In this document: piece by piece, positions 1-8,466 of the stretch
Position numbering within the stretch: position 1 is the first letter of the stretch
Layout: each line of letters starts with the position of its first letter
Assembly (NCBI RefSeq): GCF_005503015.1
Contig: NZ_SCOL01000001.1
Location: forward strand, 682,001-746,000
Source of the DNA: Bacillus sp. E(2018)
Lineage (GTDB): Bacteria > Bacillota > Bacilli > Bacillales > Fictibacillaceae
Length of the DNA: 64,000 nucleotides
Direction: 5' to 3'
Notes under the pieces: generated by a model
Database searches by the model: none
What the model was told of the DNA's origin: nothing
Seen by the model: the letters and a program-made list of their open reading frames with translations, nothing else
Made by a program: the position numbers and the translations under genes

Positions 1-105
1 GTTACGAGAGTGACTTTATTACCTCGTATCGGCATATTTTTTGTAAAAAAAGGTCAAAAAATAAGGAATTTTAAGGGTTGAATAGCGAAAAACGCCTAAA
101 AAAGA

Positions 106-132
106 TTGAATTTCTCAATGTAATCGTATAAT
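106..132 (+). promoter_or_regulatory. Candidate sigma-A promoter for hbs
   Basis: A perfect TATAAT lies at 127-132 with TTGAAT at 106-111; the 15-bp spacer is short, so the -35 assignment is weak. The rest of 1-244 is AT-rich and shows no gene. It is the probable hbs leader, about 110 bases long if this promoter is used. Confidence 0.45.
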
Positions 133-244
133 ATAAGGCTTGTCACAGATATAATTAGTAAAATCTTGTATATTACATAAATGAAGGAATCATGATTCAA
201 AAGTTGAATGATGGTGAATAGTACCTTGAGAGGAGGTGAATGGA

Positions 245-517
245 ATGAACAAGACTGATCTAATCAATGCAGTATCTGAGCAAGCTGAGCTTTCTAAGAA
301 AGATGCATCTAAAGCAGTTGACGCTGTTTTCGAAGCAATCACTGGTACTCTACAAAGCGGTGATAAGGTTCAACTTATCGGATTTGGTAACTTTGAGGTT
401 CGTGAGCGTGCAGCTCGTAAAGGCCGCAACCCACAAACTGGTCAAGAGATCGAGATCTCTGCTAGCAAAGTTCCTGCTTTCAAACCAGGGAAAGCCCTTA
501 AGGACGCTGTTAAATAA
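245..517 (+). CDS. hbs: HU-family DNA-binding protein HBsu
   Basis: Encodes the 90-residue HU protein, a homodimeric DNA-bending protein that compacts the nucleoid. The full HU fold is visible, with the DNA-arm signature [18 protein letters not shown] and the C-terminal [13 protein letters not shown]. An in-frame GTG at 236 lies inside the AGGAGGTG ribosome-binding site (231-238), so ATG 245 is taken as the start. Codon use is strongly biased, as expected for an abundant protein. It stands alone between its own promoter region and the terminator at 541. The order hbs-folE-mtrB is as in B. subtilis. Confidence 0.97.
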   Translation: MNKTDLINAVSEQAELSKKDASKAVDAVFEAITGTLQSGDKVQLIGFGNFEVRERAARKGRNPQTGQEIEISASKVPAFKPGKALKDAVK

Positions 518-540
518 ATGATACATAGGGCAACTTAAAA

Positions 541-567
541 AGACCGTGAATCTTCACGGTCTTTTTT
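541..567 (+). terminator. Intrinsic terminator after hbs
   Basis: A perfect 10-bp stem (541-550 with 553-562) is followed by a T run. Confidence 0.9.
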
Positions 568-591
568 ATATGGATTTGAAGAATGAATGGA

Positions 592-705
592 TTTATCGGC
601 AAGAATTAGAATATATCAGCAAGAATGAAAATATATCGGCAACAATCCAGATTATATCGGCAAGAAATGAAATATATCGGCAACAATCTCATTTTATCGG
701 CAACT
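592..705. repeat. Phased 20-21 bp word array (array 1)
   Basis: Six copies of ATCGGC or ATCAGC start at 595, 615, 635, 656, 676 and 696, giving steps of 20, 20, 21, 20 and 20 bp. Each is usually preceded by TAT and followed by AA(G/C)AA. The array lies between the hbs terminator and folE. An open frame runs through it into folE but has no ribosome-binding site. Confidence 0.85.
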
Positions 706-824
706 CAAAGAATGACCCGCTAGATCCACTCCTCACACGGCGTAAGGGTTTTCTCTTTTTGCTATTCTCTCTTCATTATGCTAAAATTTTTCTATTGTGT
801 GAATGGAATTGGAGGACAACCGGC

Positions 825-1391
825 GTGGCAGAAGTTCAAAAAGAAAAAATAGAGTTAGCAGTAAAAATGATATTAGAAGCGATAGGTGAAGATCCTGACC
901 GAGAGGGTTTAATAGATACACCAAAGCGTGTTGCAAAAATGTATGAAGAAGTATTTCAGGGATTGAACCAAGATCCTAAAGAGCATTTTGCTACTATTTT
1001 TGGAGAAGATCATGAAGAGTTAGTGCTTGTAAAAGACATTCCTTTCTACTCCATGTGTGAGCATCATCTCGTACCTTTCTTCGGAAAAGCGCATATCGGA
1101 TACATACCTAAAGGAGGGAAAGTAACAGGATTAAGCAAGCTTGCTAGAGCTGTGGAAGCTGTTACAAAACGCCCTCAACTTCAAGAAAGAATCACTTCGA
1201 CGATTGCGAACAGCTTACTAGAAACTTTGGAACCTCACGGTGTGATCGTTGTAATCGAAGCAGAGCATATGTGCATGACGATGCGTGGTGTTAAAAAGCC
1301 AGGTTCTATGACGGTTACTTCAGCCGTACGTGGTGTCTTTGAGAAAGATCCTGCGGCTCGTGCAGAAGTATTAAGTTTTATCAGAAACTAA
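825..1391 (+). CDS. folE: GTP cyclohydrolase I, type IA
   Basis: Converts GTP to 7,8-dihydroneopterin triphosphate, the first step of folate synthesis. The 188-residue product carries the zinc-site segments [12 protein letters not shown] (about residues 76-87) and EHMCMTMRG (about 147-155). The frame stays open far upstream through the repeat array, but GTG 825 has GGAGG at 811-815 and gives the usual family length (B. subtilis 190 residues). It is followed after 12 bases by mtrB, the same pair as B. subtilis mtrAB. Confidence 0.95.
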   Translation: MAEVQKEKIELAVKMILEAIGEDPDREGLIDTPKRVAKMYEEVFQGLNQDPKEHFATIFGEDHEELVLVKDIPFYSMCEHHLVPFFGKAHIGYIPKGGKVTGLSKLARAVEAVTKRPQLQERITSTIANSLLETLEPHGVIVVIEAEHMCMTMRGVKKPGSMTVTSAVRGVFEKDPAARAEVLSFIRN

Positions 1392-1403
1392 GGAGGTAAC
1401 AGC

Positions 1404-1622
1404 ATGAAATCAGAATTAGATTTTTTCGTGATCAAAGCGAAAGAGAACGGCGTAAACGTAATCGGTTTAACACGTGGTACTGAAACAAGATTTCACCATT
1501 CTGAAAAGCTCGATAAAGGCGAAGTGATGATCGCTCAGTTCACAGAGCATACTTCAGCTGTAAAAGTCAGAGGGAAAGCTGTGATCTACACGAAACACGG
1601 AGAAGTAGATACAGAAGCGTAA
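1404..1622 (+). CDS. mtrB: Tryptophan RNA-binding attenuation protein TRAP
   Basis: TRAP forms an 11-subunit ring that, when loaded with tryptophan, binds runs of (G/U)AG triplets in RNA. The 72-residue product matches the family throughout, including [23 protein letters not shown] and [14 protein letters not shown], which hold the tryptophan pocket and RNA-contacting lysines. It has a good AGGAGGT site and follows folE in one operon. Its expected target, a triplet-repeat leader, is present in this window at 8238-8299. Confidence 0.97.
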   Translation: MKSELDFFVIKAKENGVNVIGLTRGTETRFHHSEKLDKGEVMIAQFTEHTSAVKVRGKAVIYTKHGEVDTEA

Positions 1623-1653
1623 AGTTTACTTTCGGCGGTACACGTGCCAAAAA

Positions 1654-1683
1654 GCTGGGCTACAGATAAGCCTAGTTTTCTTT
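1654..1683 (+). terminator. Probable terminator after mtrB
   Basis: A 7-bp stem with one G-T pair (1655-1661 with 1669-1675) is followed by TTTTCTTT. Confidence 0.6.
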
Positions 1684-1772
1684 ATGTCTTTTAAAGAGGT
1701 TGAATCCTAATAATTTTGGCGACTATGTTATAATAAGAAAGCACAATTTTGCTGTGTCATTGGAGGGATTTG

Positions 1773-2486
1773 ATGAACACCATGGAACAGATTCAACGTT
1801 TAAAACAGCATACACTTTTATTGATGCAGCACAGTTATGTAGAACGATATATCCAACCTCCAGTATTTAATGAATCCAAAGTATTCATCACGTACTGTCT
1901 TCTGCGTGAATTAGAATTGGATGAAGCTGTAGAAGCTGAGTATTTTAGTTCGATTACTCTCATTCAGTCTGCATTGGACCGTCATGATGACATTTTGGAA
2001 GAACAAATTAACAAAAACAAAAAGAACCGTCAGCTTGTCGTATTGTCTGGCGATTATTTTAGCAGCTTATACTACTTACTTTTATCTCACTGTGAAAATT
2101 TAGATCTAATCTCAAAGCTATCGAGCGCGGTTCAGGAAATTAACGAACTGAAGGCAGATCTGCATGTTCAAAGTAAGGACAAGTTTTCAACAACGAGTGT
2201 AGAATATTTAAAAGCTATTCAGAAGATCGACAGCCTTTTATTAACAAAAGCTGCTGAATCGTTTGGTCTCCATACATATATACCATTTATTGAAAGGTAC
2301 CTAACTGTGTCACGATATCACAGTCTCGATACGAGAAGGAGATTAAGTGAAGAGCAGTTGAACTACCTCAAAACATGCGAGACGGAATTAAAAAATAAAG
2401 AAGTACAAATGCCGCTGTTGTTTCATAGAGAAGGATACAACATGGTAGATGCTAGCAAAAATGACTTAATGTTAGGAGAGGGTTAA
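1773..2486 (+). CDS. hepS: Heptaprenyl diphosphate synthase component I
   Basis: Small non-catalytic subunit of the two-part heptaprenyl diphosphate synthase that makes the menaquinone side chain; HepT at 5519 is the catalytic partner. The 237-residue product is helical and lacks the two DDxxD motifs of the large subunit, as expected; it has one DRHDD segment around residue 71. ATG 1773 follows GGAGGG at 1762-1767. An open frame 24 bases further upstream is not preferred. It begins a quinone operon with menG four bases downstream. Confidence 0.9.
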   Translation: MNTMEQIQRLKQHTLLLMQHSYVERYIQPPVFNESKVFITYCLLRELELDEAVEAEYFSSITLIQSALDRHDDILEEQINKNKKNRQLVVLSGDYFSSLYYLLLSHCENLDLISKLSSAVQEINELKADLHVQSKDKFSTTSVEYLKAIQKIDSLLLTKAAESFGLHTYIPFIERYLTVSRYHSLDTRRRLSEEQLNYLKTCETELKNKEVQMPLLFHREGYNMVDASKNDLMLGEG

Positions 2487-2490
2487 TCCG

Positions 2491-3195
2491 ATGTTGAGTA
2501 AAGAAGAACGGGTTCACTCTGTATTTGAAAAGATCTCTGATCAGTATGATTATATGAACGATCTGATCTCTTTTAAACAGCATAGTAAATGGCGTAAAGA
2601 TACGATGAAAAGAATGAAAGTACAGCCTGGAAACCAATGTTTAGATGTTTGTTGCGGAACAGGGGAATGGACATTCGCTCTTGCTGAAAAAGTTGGTACA
2701 GAAGGGAAAGTAGTCGGCCTAGATTTCAGTCAGAACATGCTGAATGTCGGAATCGAAAAGCTTAATAAGCGCCGCGCATCTCAAATCAGCTTTATTCATG
2801 GCAACGCGATGGAGCTTCCGTTCGAAGATAACAGCTTTGACTTCGTTACGATCGGGTTTGGACTTAGAAACGTTCCCGATTATCTCCAAACGTTAAAAGA
2901 GATGACACGGGTTGTGAAGCCAGGTGGAAGAGTAGTCTGTTTAGAGACTTCGCATCCGACGGTTCCAGTGTTCAAGCAGCTCTTTAAGTTTTATTTTACG
3001 TATATCATGCCGATATTCGGTAAGTTGTTCGCAAAAAGTTATCAGGAATACGCATGGCTTCAAGAATCAACAGAAGCTTTTTTAACAAAAGAAGAACTGA
3101 AACAACTTTTCAAAGAAGCAGGTTTGTCTAACGTTGAAGTTAAATCGTATGCTTTAGGTGCTGCGGCCATGCATACAGGGAAAAAACAGCAATAG
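2491..3195 (+). CDS. menG: Demethylmenaquinone methyltransferase
   Basis: SAM-dependent C-methyltransferase (MenG/UbiE) for the last step of menaquinone synthesis. The 234-residue product shows the class I methyltransferase motif [11 protein letters not shown] (about residues 50-60), GLDFSQNML, and the family signature [12 protein letters not shown]. It lies between the two heptaprenyl synthase subunits as in B. subtilis, but here three further quinone genes have been added before hepT. Confidence 0.95.
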   Translation: MLSKEERVHSVFEKISDQYDYMNDLISFKQHSKWRKDTMKRMKVQPGNQCLDVCCGTGEWTFALAEKVGTEGKVVGLDFSQNMLNVGIEKLNKRRASQISFIHGNAMELPFEDNSFDFVTIGFGLRNVPDYLQTLKEMTRVVKPGGRVVCLETSHPTVPVFKQLFKFYFTYIMPIFGKLFAKSYQEYAWLQESTEAFLTKEELKQLFKEAGLSNVEVKSYALGAAAMHTGKKQQ

Positions 3196-3211
3196 AAGAG
3201 AGCGTTGCAGT

Positions 3212-4075
3212 GTGTGGAATAAAATTAAAATAATTTTAGAAATGATAAAGTTTGAACATACCATCTTTGCTCTACCCTTTGCATTTCTTGGAGCGATCAT
3301 GGGAAACCTCGTTGAAGAGGGGACAGTTCCGTCCTTGATGGAATGGATTTGGATCACACTCGCTATGGTTGGAGCCCGGAGTTCTGCTATGGCTTTAAAC
3401 CGTGCGATAGATTCAGAGATTGATGGCAGAAATCCTAGAACGAAAACAAGAGCGATACCAGCTAAGCTTTTAAAAAGAGGCGAAGTTTATCTTTTTATAC
3501 TGATTTCACTAGCCTTGCTGTTCGTTAGTGCGTATCAATTAAACGCGCTATCAGTGAAGCTCTTGCCGCTTGCGGTCTTTTTTCTTGTTATCTATTCCTA
3601 TACGAAGCGTTTTACCTATTTGTGTCATATCGTCTTAGGGGTGACGATCGCCATCGCACCACTCGGCGGTTGGGTTGGTGCAACCGGCACATTAAGCCAG
3701 GAAGCCTTTTTACTTTTTGTAGGGGTATTATTTTGGACAGCTGGCTTTGACGTAATCTATGCGACACAAGATGCTGAATATGATAAGTCGCATGGTCTGT
3801 ATTCCATTCCATCCTCATTTGGTATCGCAAATGGTCTGATGACTGCTAGATGGCTGCATGTTGCTAGTTTCATAGCTTTTGTATCACTTGGCGTTGTATC
3901 AGGAATGGGTTGGATCTATTATTTAGGTGTGTTCATATCTGGTGCGATCATGGTCTATGAGCATTCACTCGTTAAGCCTCATGATCTGTCTAAACTGGAT
4001 GTAGCCTTCTTTACGATGAACGGTGTATTGAGTGTGGTCATGTTTATCTTTTCAGTAGGAGATTTGTTGATATGA
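3212..4075 (+). CDS. UbiA-family prenyltransferase, probably menaquinone (futalosine route)
   Basis: Integral-membrane aromatic prenyltransferase of about 287 residues. The first Mg-diphosphate motif, normally NDxxDxxxD, appears as NRAIDSEID; a second Asp-rich segment is YATQDAEYDK. About eight hydrophobic segments follow. GTG 3212 is the likely start; a longer frame overlaps menG. The stop overlaps the ubiX start. Next to mqnA and ubiX it most likely prenylates 1,4-dihydroxy-6-naphthoate (MqnP role); ubiquinone use is unlikely in a Bacillaceae. The family call is firm; the substrate is inferred from context. Confidence 0.85.
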   Translation: MWNKIKIILEMIKFEHTIFALPFAFLGAIMGNLVEEGTVPSLMEWIWITLAMVGARSSAMALNRAIDSEIDGRNPRTKTRAIPAKLLKRGEVYLFILISLALLFVSAYQLNALSVKLLPLAVFFLVIYSYTKRFTYLCHIVLGVTIAIAPLGGWVGATGTLSQEAFLLFVGVLFWTAGFDVIYATQDAEYDKSHGLYSIPSSFGIANGLMTARWLHVASFIAFVSLGVVSGMGWIYYLGVFISGAIMVYEHSLVKPHDLSKLDVAFFTMNGVLSVVMFIFSVGDLLI

Positions 4076-4662
4076 AAACTTTTACAATCGGAATAACAGG
4101 AGCGAGTGGAGCTGTATACGGCGTGAGACTTGCTCAAGAAATCTTAAAAAGCGGACACAAATTACATCTTGTTGTAACGGAAGCAGGGTGGCAAGTGTTT
4201 AGAGAAGAATTATTGTGGGATACAGAGGATCGTGAACGCTGTATAGAAGAGAATTTTGCTTCATACGGTAAAGATCGTCTTCATTATCACACGCTTCGTG
4301 ACTTTAATGCACCGATCGCGAGCGGCTCTTATCAGAACGATGGGATGGTCATCATTCCTTGTTCGATGGGAACTCTTTCTGGGATCGCTCATGGCGCATC
4401 AGGAAACCTGTTAGAACGTACGGCAGATGTTATGCTGAAAGAGAGCAGAAAACTGATCTTAGTCCCAAGAGAAACACCACTTCACAAGATTCACCTTGAA
4501 AACATGTTAAAAGTAACAGAAGCAGGAGGGAAGATTGTTCCTGCGATGCCTGGTTTTTATCACCTGCCAAAGTCGATGGATGATCTAGTGAACTTCTTGG
4601 TAGGAAAAGTGCTAGATAACTTAGGTGTACATCACGAATTGTTTACACGCTGGGGAGACTGA
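4072..4662 (+). CDS. ubiX: UbiX-type flavin prenyltransferase
   Basis: Makes prenylated FMN, the cofactor of UbiD-family decarboxylases. The 196-residue product has the N-terminal flavin-binding GITGASGAVYGVRLA and the segments IIPCSMGTLSGIAHG and LVPRETPLHKIHLENM typical of UbiX/Pad1. It overlaps the prenyltransferase gene by four bases (ATGA), implying translational coupling. In this operon it would serve the decarboxylation of a prenylated naphthoate. No ubiD-like gene is in the window, so its partner must be elsewhere. Confidence 0.93.
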   Translation: MKTFTIGITGASGAVYGVRLAQEILKSGHKLHLVVTEAGWQVFREELLWDTEDRERCIEENFASYGKDRLHYHTLRDFNAPIASGSYQNDGMVIIPCSMGTLSGIAHGASGNLLERTADVMLKESRKLILVPRETPLHKIHLENMLKVTEAGGKIVPAMPGFYHLPKSMDDLVNFLVGKVLDNLGVHHELFTRWGD

Positions 4663-4668
4663 TAGATT

Positions 4669-5496
4669 ATGAACATCGGGGAAATCAGCTACACGAACAT
4701 CATACCCCTTTATTTTTATTTAGATAGAGATCGACTGATGGATCAAGGTGCGACCATTACACAAGCGGTTCCATCACGGGTAAACGCTTTAATGGAGAAA
4801 CAGCTGGTCGATATCGGAGGCATCTCTTCGTTTTCTTATGGAAAGAACGCCCTGAACTACAGCTTAGTCCCAGATCTTTCGGTTTCTTCGTTCGGAAAAG
4901 TAAACTCTATCTTTCTTTTTTCTAAGTATAAGATTGAAGAGTTGGACGGTAAGAAAATCGCATTAACATCTAGCTCAGAAACATCGGTCGCTCTATTAAA
5001 AATTATCTTAGACCGTTTTTATGGTGTTGAGGTTGCGTACAAGATAGAAACACCGAATTTTGAAGCCATGCTGAACGCATATGATGCATGTCTCTTGATC
5101 GGGGACGATGCGATAAGTGCAAACCGCAAAAGGGGTTCTTATCACGTTTACGATCTTGGTGAGATCTGGTATCAACAAACTGGACTACCGATGATCTTTG
5201 CCGTGATGGCGTATCGAAACGAAATGGAAACGGAAAAAGGTTCGCTATTGTCATATGTGAGCAGAAGTATGATAGAGAGCAAAGAGAGATGTCAGAAAGA
5301 AAATTTTGTTCCAGTCATCGAGCGAGTGATAACAGAACACGGAGGCACTTTTCAGTTCTGGAATTCTTATTTTAATGGATTAAATTATCAATTTAGTGGC
5401 GAACATGAAAAGGGACTCAACCTTTATTTTCAGCTAGCTGTAGAGTGCGGATTGTTAAAAACAATGCCCTCTATCATTAAATATTCGTATAAGTAA
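4669..5496 (+). CDS. mqnA: Chorismate dehydratase MqnA
   Basis: First enzyme of the futalosine pathway: converts chorismate to 3-enolpyruvyl-benzoate. The 275-residue product opens with the family start GEISYTNIIPLYFYL and has VPSRVNALM, VDIGGISSFSYG and the ligand-loop region ALTSSSETSVALLKI, all typical of MqnA periplasmic-binding-like folds. ATG 4669 is six bases after ubiX; the only ribosome-binding site is a weak GGGGAG at 4652. Its presence among hepS-menG-hepT argues that this organism makes menaquinone by the futalosine route rather than the MenFDHCEB route. Confidence 0.9.
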   Translation: MNIGEISYTNIIPLYFYLDRDRLMDQGATITQAVPSRVNALMEKQLVDIGGISSFSYGKNALNYSLVPDLSVSSFGKVNSIFLFSKYKIEELDGKKIALTSSSETSVALLKIILDRFYGVEVAYKIETPNFEAMLNAYDACLLIGDDAISANRKRGSYHVYDLGEIWYQQTGLPMIFAVMAYRNEMETEKGSLLSYVSRSMIESKERCQKENFVPVIERVITEHGGTFQFWNSYFNGLNYQFSGEHEKGLNLYFQLAVECGLLKTMPSIIKYSYK

Positions 5497-5518
5497 CGGG
5501 CGATAGGGTGAAACAAAA

Positions 5519-6484
5519 GTGAAGTTAAAGGACTTATACTCATTTCTAAAAAAAGACTTGCAGCAGATTGAAGATCAGCTCGTAGAATCCGTTCGTTCCG
5601 ATCAGAAACAGATTCATACGGCAGGAGCTGAACTTTTAAAAGCAGGGGGAAAGAGAATCCGCCCTGTGTTTGTTCTGCTTTCCGCTCAGTTCGGCACATA
5701 TAACATTCAACAAGTGAAAAAGCCGGCTGCAGCTCTTGAACTGATCCATATGGCTTCACTCGTTCATGATGATGTAGTGGATGATGCGGATATGAGACGT
5801 GGCAGAAAAACCGTAAAAGCAAAATACGATAATAAGATTGCCATGTATACAGGCGATTTTATTTTCGCATCCGCTTTAAAACTTATGTCTGAGATCGAAA
5901 TTCCGCGTGCGCATCAGGTTTTGGCACAAGGCATGAAAGAGATGTGTCTTGGGGAGATCGAACAGATCAACGAACAGTATGATACGGATCAAAACATTCG
6001 AAAATACTTTAAACGGATCAAACGAAAAACCGCACTTTTAATCGCACTGAGCTGTCAATTAGGGGCGATTACATCAAAAGCAGATGTTTCTTTGCAAAAG
6101 AAACTGTACGATTTTGGTTTCTCTGTAGGAATGGCTTTTCAGATCACAGACGATATCTTAGATTTTACAGCTTCAGAAAAACAGCTCGGTAAACCAGCGG
6201 GAAGTGATCTGAAGCAAGGAAACTTAACGTTGCCTGTACTGTACACGATCTATCAGTATCCAGAGATGAAAGAGAAGCTGGATGCTTATTATGAATCAAA
6301 CGAGCCTGCTCAACTTGCAGAACTGTTAAAAGATATCAAAGAGTTAGGCGGAATTGATTACGCGACGAAAGTATCTGATAAATATTTGAAACGCGCTAAA
6401 TTGGCTGCCGAGTCTTTGCCAGAAACGGATGCCAGAGATAGTTTGTTAAAAGTAGCAGATTATATCGCTGGTCGAAAATTTTGA
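5519..6484 (+). CDS. hepT: Heptaprenyl diphosphate synthase component II
   Basis: Catalytic subunit of the prenyl synthase that extends farnesyl diphosphate to C35 for menaquinone. The 321-residue product has KAGGKRIRP (about residues 41-49), the first aspartate-rich motif HDDVVDDADMRRG (from about 83) and the second, QITDDILD. Start is GTG 5519. It is the last gene of the hepS operon and is followed by an 84-base gap before ndk. Confidence 0.95.
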   Translation: MKLKDLYSFLKKDLQQIEDQLVESVRSDQKQIHTAGAELLKAGGKRIRPVFVLLSAQFGTYNIQQVKKPAAALELIHMASLVHDDVVDDADMRRGRKTVKAKYDNKIAMYTGDFIFASALKLMSEIEIPRAHQVLAQGMKEMCLGEIEQINEQYDTDQNIRKYFKRIKRKTALLIALSCQLGAITSKADVSLQKKLYDFGFSVGMAFQITDDILDFTASEKQLGKPAGSDLKQGNLTLPVLYTIYQYPEMKEKLDAYYESNEPAQLAELLKDIKELGGIDYATKVSDKYLKRAKLAAESLPETDARDSLLKVADYIAGRKF

Positions 6485-6568
6485 GTGATTGCTAATTTTT
6501 AAAATTTTTGGTACGATTTCTCTGGGGAACTTGTCCCACATATACATAGATGATAGGAGAGGGAATGC

Positions 6569-7012
6569 ATGGAAAAAACGTTTTTAATGGTAAAACCTGA
6601 TGGTGTTCAACGTGCGTTAATCGGAGAAATCGTATCCCGTTTTGAAAAGAAAGGTTTTCAACTTGTTGGTGCTAAACTAATGAACATTTCTGAAGATCTT
6701 GCAAAAGAACATTATGGTGAGCACAAAGAGCGTCCGTTCTTCGGCGAACTTGTTGATTTCATTACATCTGGTCCAGTATTTGCTATGGTTTGGGAAGGTA
6801 AGGATGTTATTCTTACAGCTCGTAACATGATGGGCAAAACAAACCCTTCTGAAGCTGCTCCTGGTTCAATCCGCGGAGACTATGCTGTACAAGTAAGCAA
6901 CAATATCATCCACGGTTCTGACTCTGCTGAAAGCGCTGTCCGTGAGATCGGTCTTTTCTTCAAAGAAGAAGAACTTGTTTCTTATGATAAAGCAGTAGCG
7001 GTTTGGATTTAA
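6569..7012 (+). CDS. ndk: Nucleoside diphosphate kinase
   Basis: Transfers the gamma-phosphate between nucleoside triphosphates and diphosphates through a phospho-histidine. The 147-residue product starts [19 protein letters not shown] and contains the active-site segment [12 protein letters not shown] with the phosphorylated His, plus RPFFGELV. Ribosome-binding site GGAGAGG precedes ATG 6569. Position between hepT and cheR is conserved with B. subtilis. Confidence 0.97.
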   Translation: MEKTFLMVKPDGVQRALIGEIVSRFEKKGFQLVGAKLMNISEDLAKEHYGEHKERPFFGELVDFITSGPVFAMVWEGKDVILTARNMMGKTNPSEAAPGSIRGDYAVQVSNNIIHGSDSAESAVREIGLFFKEEELVSYDKAVAVWI

Positions 7013-7037
7013 TTTTACATGGAAATGAAAGCGTTTT

Positions 7038-7063
7038 AACCGGCCGTCGCGCCGGTTTTTTAT
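7038..7063 (+). terminator. Intrinsic terminator after ndk
   Basis: An ACCGGC/GCCGGT stem (7039-7044 with 7051-7056) is followed by six T. Confidence 0.85.
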
Positions 7064-7090
7064 TTTGAGAAAGAACAGTCTTATCTATAA

Positions 7091-7216
7091 CAATATGATT
7101 TTGCCAAGATTCATTATTAATTTTACCTCTCTTCGTAATAATTTGACAATTTGCAACGTAATTTCACCAATTCATCTAATATAATGACAAGTCGACTATA
7201 ATTTACAAAAATCGAC
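7091..7216. repeat. Degenerate phased 21 bp array (array 5)
   Basis: The 349-base gap between ndk and cheR holds no gene. From 7091 it can be written as six lines of 21, 22, 21, 21, 21 and 20 bases in which TAATTT or ATTTT, then a CA(A/C)-rich block, recur in register. Read on the other strand, TTG and AAATTA recur every 21 bases. It is the weakest of the arrays between a terminator and the next gene, but sits in the same context. Confidence 0.5.
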
Positions 7217-7361
7217 AACAACCACTGAATACATTAAAAAAATATAAAATGCACCAGTTATCTGTAATGTTCATTCATCTAGTATGCAACAATCCGTATC
7301 AGCTTCCGATATATATGTGTAGAGACTAAATTTGCATGGCAGTGGAATTGGAGAGAGACAT

Positions 7362-8141
7362 ATGGATCGCGATTACGACAGCTTCAAACAGAGCATTAAC
7401 GACCAAACAGGAATAGATCTTTCCTTGTACAAAGAAGCACAAATGAAACGCAGACTCCTTGCACTGAGGGACAAACGTGCTTTCCCTACGTTCTCAGATT
7501 ACTTTCGTGCACTCACGAAAAGTCCAGAATTGCTTCTTGAGTTTTTAGATCGAATGACCATCAACGTTTCTGAATTTTACCGAAATCCTGCTCGTTGGGA
7601 TGCACTCGAGAAAAAAATCATTCCCCTTTTAGTGGAAGACAGGTCATCTTTAAAAGTATGGAGCGCGGCCTGCTCCACTGGAGAAGAGCCATACAGTTTG
7701 TCAATGCTGTTGTCCGATTATAAGAAGGGCTTATCAAGGTTTTCGATCCTTGCAACTGATTTAGATCAACAAGTGTTAGAACAAGCAAAAAAAGGGTTTT
7801 ATTTTGAAAAAGCGATCAAAGATGTACCGAGCGATAAAATAGCACGACATACAACAAAAGAGGAACTTGGTATAAGCGTTTCTGGTTCAATCAAAAAACA
7901 TGTAACATTTAAGAAGCAGAATTTGCTTTCAGATCGTTTTGAATCTGATTTTGATCTGATCGTTTGCCGAAATGTAATGATCTATTTTACCGAAGAAGCA
8001 AAAACGGTTCTGTATCAAAAATTCAGCAAAGCGCTTCGAAAAGGCGGTGTCCTGTTCGTTGGAAGTACCGAGCAGATCTTCAATCCGGGATTATACGACT
8101 TGGAATCGGTAGAACCGTTCTTTTATCGAAAAATTAAATGA
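7362..8141 (+). CDS. cheR: Chemotaxis protein methyltransferase CheR
   Basis: Methylates glutamates of chemoreceptors using SAM, in adaptation. The 259-residue product has an N-terminal helical domain, the SAM motif VWSAACSTGEEPYSL (about residues 101-115), LATDLDQQVL and the C-terminal FDLIVCRNVMIYF typical of CheR. ATG 7362 follows GGAGAGAG; an upstream in-frame TTG at 7332 is less likely. The gene is alone, as in B. subtilis between ndk and the aromatic supra-operon. Other chemotaxis genes are not in the window. Confidence 0.95.
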   Translation: MDRDYDSFKQSINDQTGIDLSLYKEAQMKRRLLALRDKRAFPTFSDYFRALTKSPELLLEFLDRMTINVSEFYRNPARWDALEKKIIPLLVEDRSSLKVWSAACSTGEEPYSLSMLLSDYKKGLSRFSILATDLDQQVLEQAKKGFYFEKAIKDVPSDKIARHTTKEELGISVSGSIKKHVTFKKQNLLSDRFESDFDLIVCRNVMIYFTEEAKTVLYQKFSKALRKGGVLFVGSTEQIFNPGLYDLESVEPFFYRKIK

Positions 8142-8153
8142 AAACAAAATGAG

Positions 8154-8195
8154 AACCATTGTAGGAAATCTGTTGACAGATTTCCTACAATGGTT
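8154..8195 (+). terminator. Terminator after cheR, overlapping the trp promoter
   Basis: A perfect 19-bp inverted repeat (8154-8172 with 8177-8195) with a four-base loop, TTGA, follows cheR. No long T run follows on the + strand, so efficiency is uncertain. The loop and right arm contain the -35 box of the next promoter. Confidence 0.75.
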
Positions 8196-8201
8196 TAATG
8201 T
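8173..8201 (+). promoter_or_regulatory. Probable sigma-A promoter of the trp operon
   Basis: TTGACA at 8173-8178, a 17-bp spacer and TAATGT at 8196-8201 predict transcription from about 8208, thirty bases before the TRAP triplet repeats. The -35 box begins in the loop of the cheR hairpin and the spacer is its right arm. Confidence 0.75.
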
Positions 8202-8316
8202 AACTGATAAGTTTAGAGCACATAGAATGGTGCACATTAGTTTAGAGTTTAGAGCCTAGTTGAGACAAGTTGAGAGAGTTTGAGTGGAGCAGAGCCGAGA
8301 ATGGATATGTACATAT

Positions 8317-8347
8317 GCCATGCGGGTTATTTCTGCATGGCTTTTTT
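8317..8347 (+). terminator. trp attenuator terminator
   Basis: GCCATGC (8317-8323) pairs with GCATGGC (8335-8341), extendable inward by G-T and G-C pairs, followed by six T (8342-8347). Confidence 0.9.
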
Positions 8348-8436
8348 ATATGCTTCGTAATGAAGGATGTACATGTTCCCGTAAAGATCGACCTCTTAAA
8401 TCCCCCTCATTCTCCGTATATAGCGGAGGTGCAGAT

Positions 8437-8466
8437 ATGTTTATATCCTTTCCGATCCCTCCTTGA
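8437..8466 (+). other. Possible nine-codon ORF in the trp leader
   Basis: GGAGGTG (8425-8431) is followed after five bases by ATG 8437 and a nine-codon frame MFISFPIPP ending in TGA 8464. It contains no Trp codon. It could be a translated leader peptide, a relic of the start of a lost upstream gene, or chance. It shows no likeness to the start of TrpE. Confidence 0.3.

Noticed and set aside
592..705. CRISPR array
   Set aside because: Units are only 20-21 bp with a 6-9 bp conserved word; there are no long identical repeats, no unique spacers of uniform length and no cas genes.
546..824. 93-codon N-terminal extension of folE through repeat array 1
   Set aside because: Includes the hbs terminator and the array; no ribosome-binding site at 546, while GTG 825 has a good one and gives the family length.
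7064..7090. Extra gene between ndk and cheR
   Set aside because: No frame with a start and ribosome-binding site in the 349-base gap.
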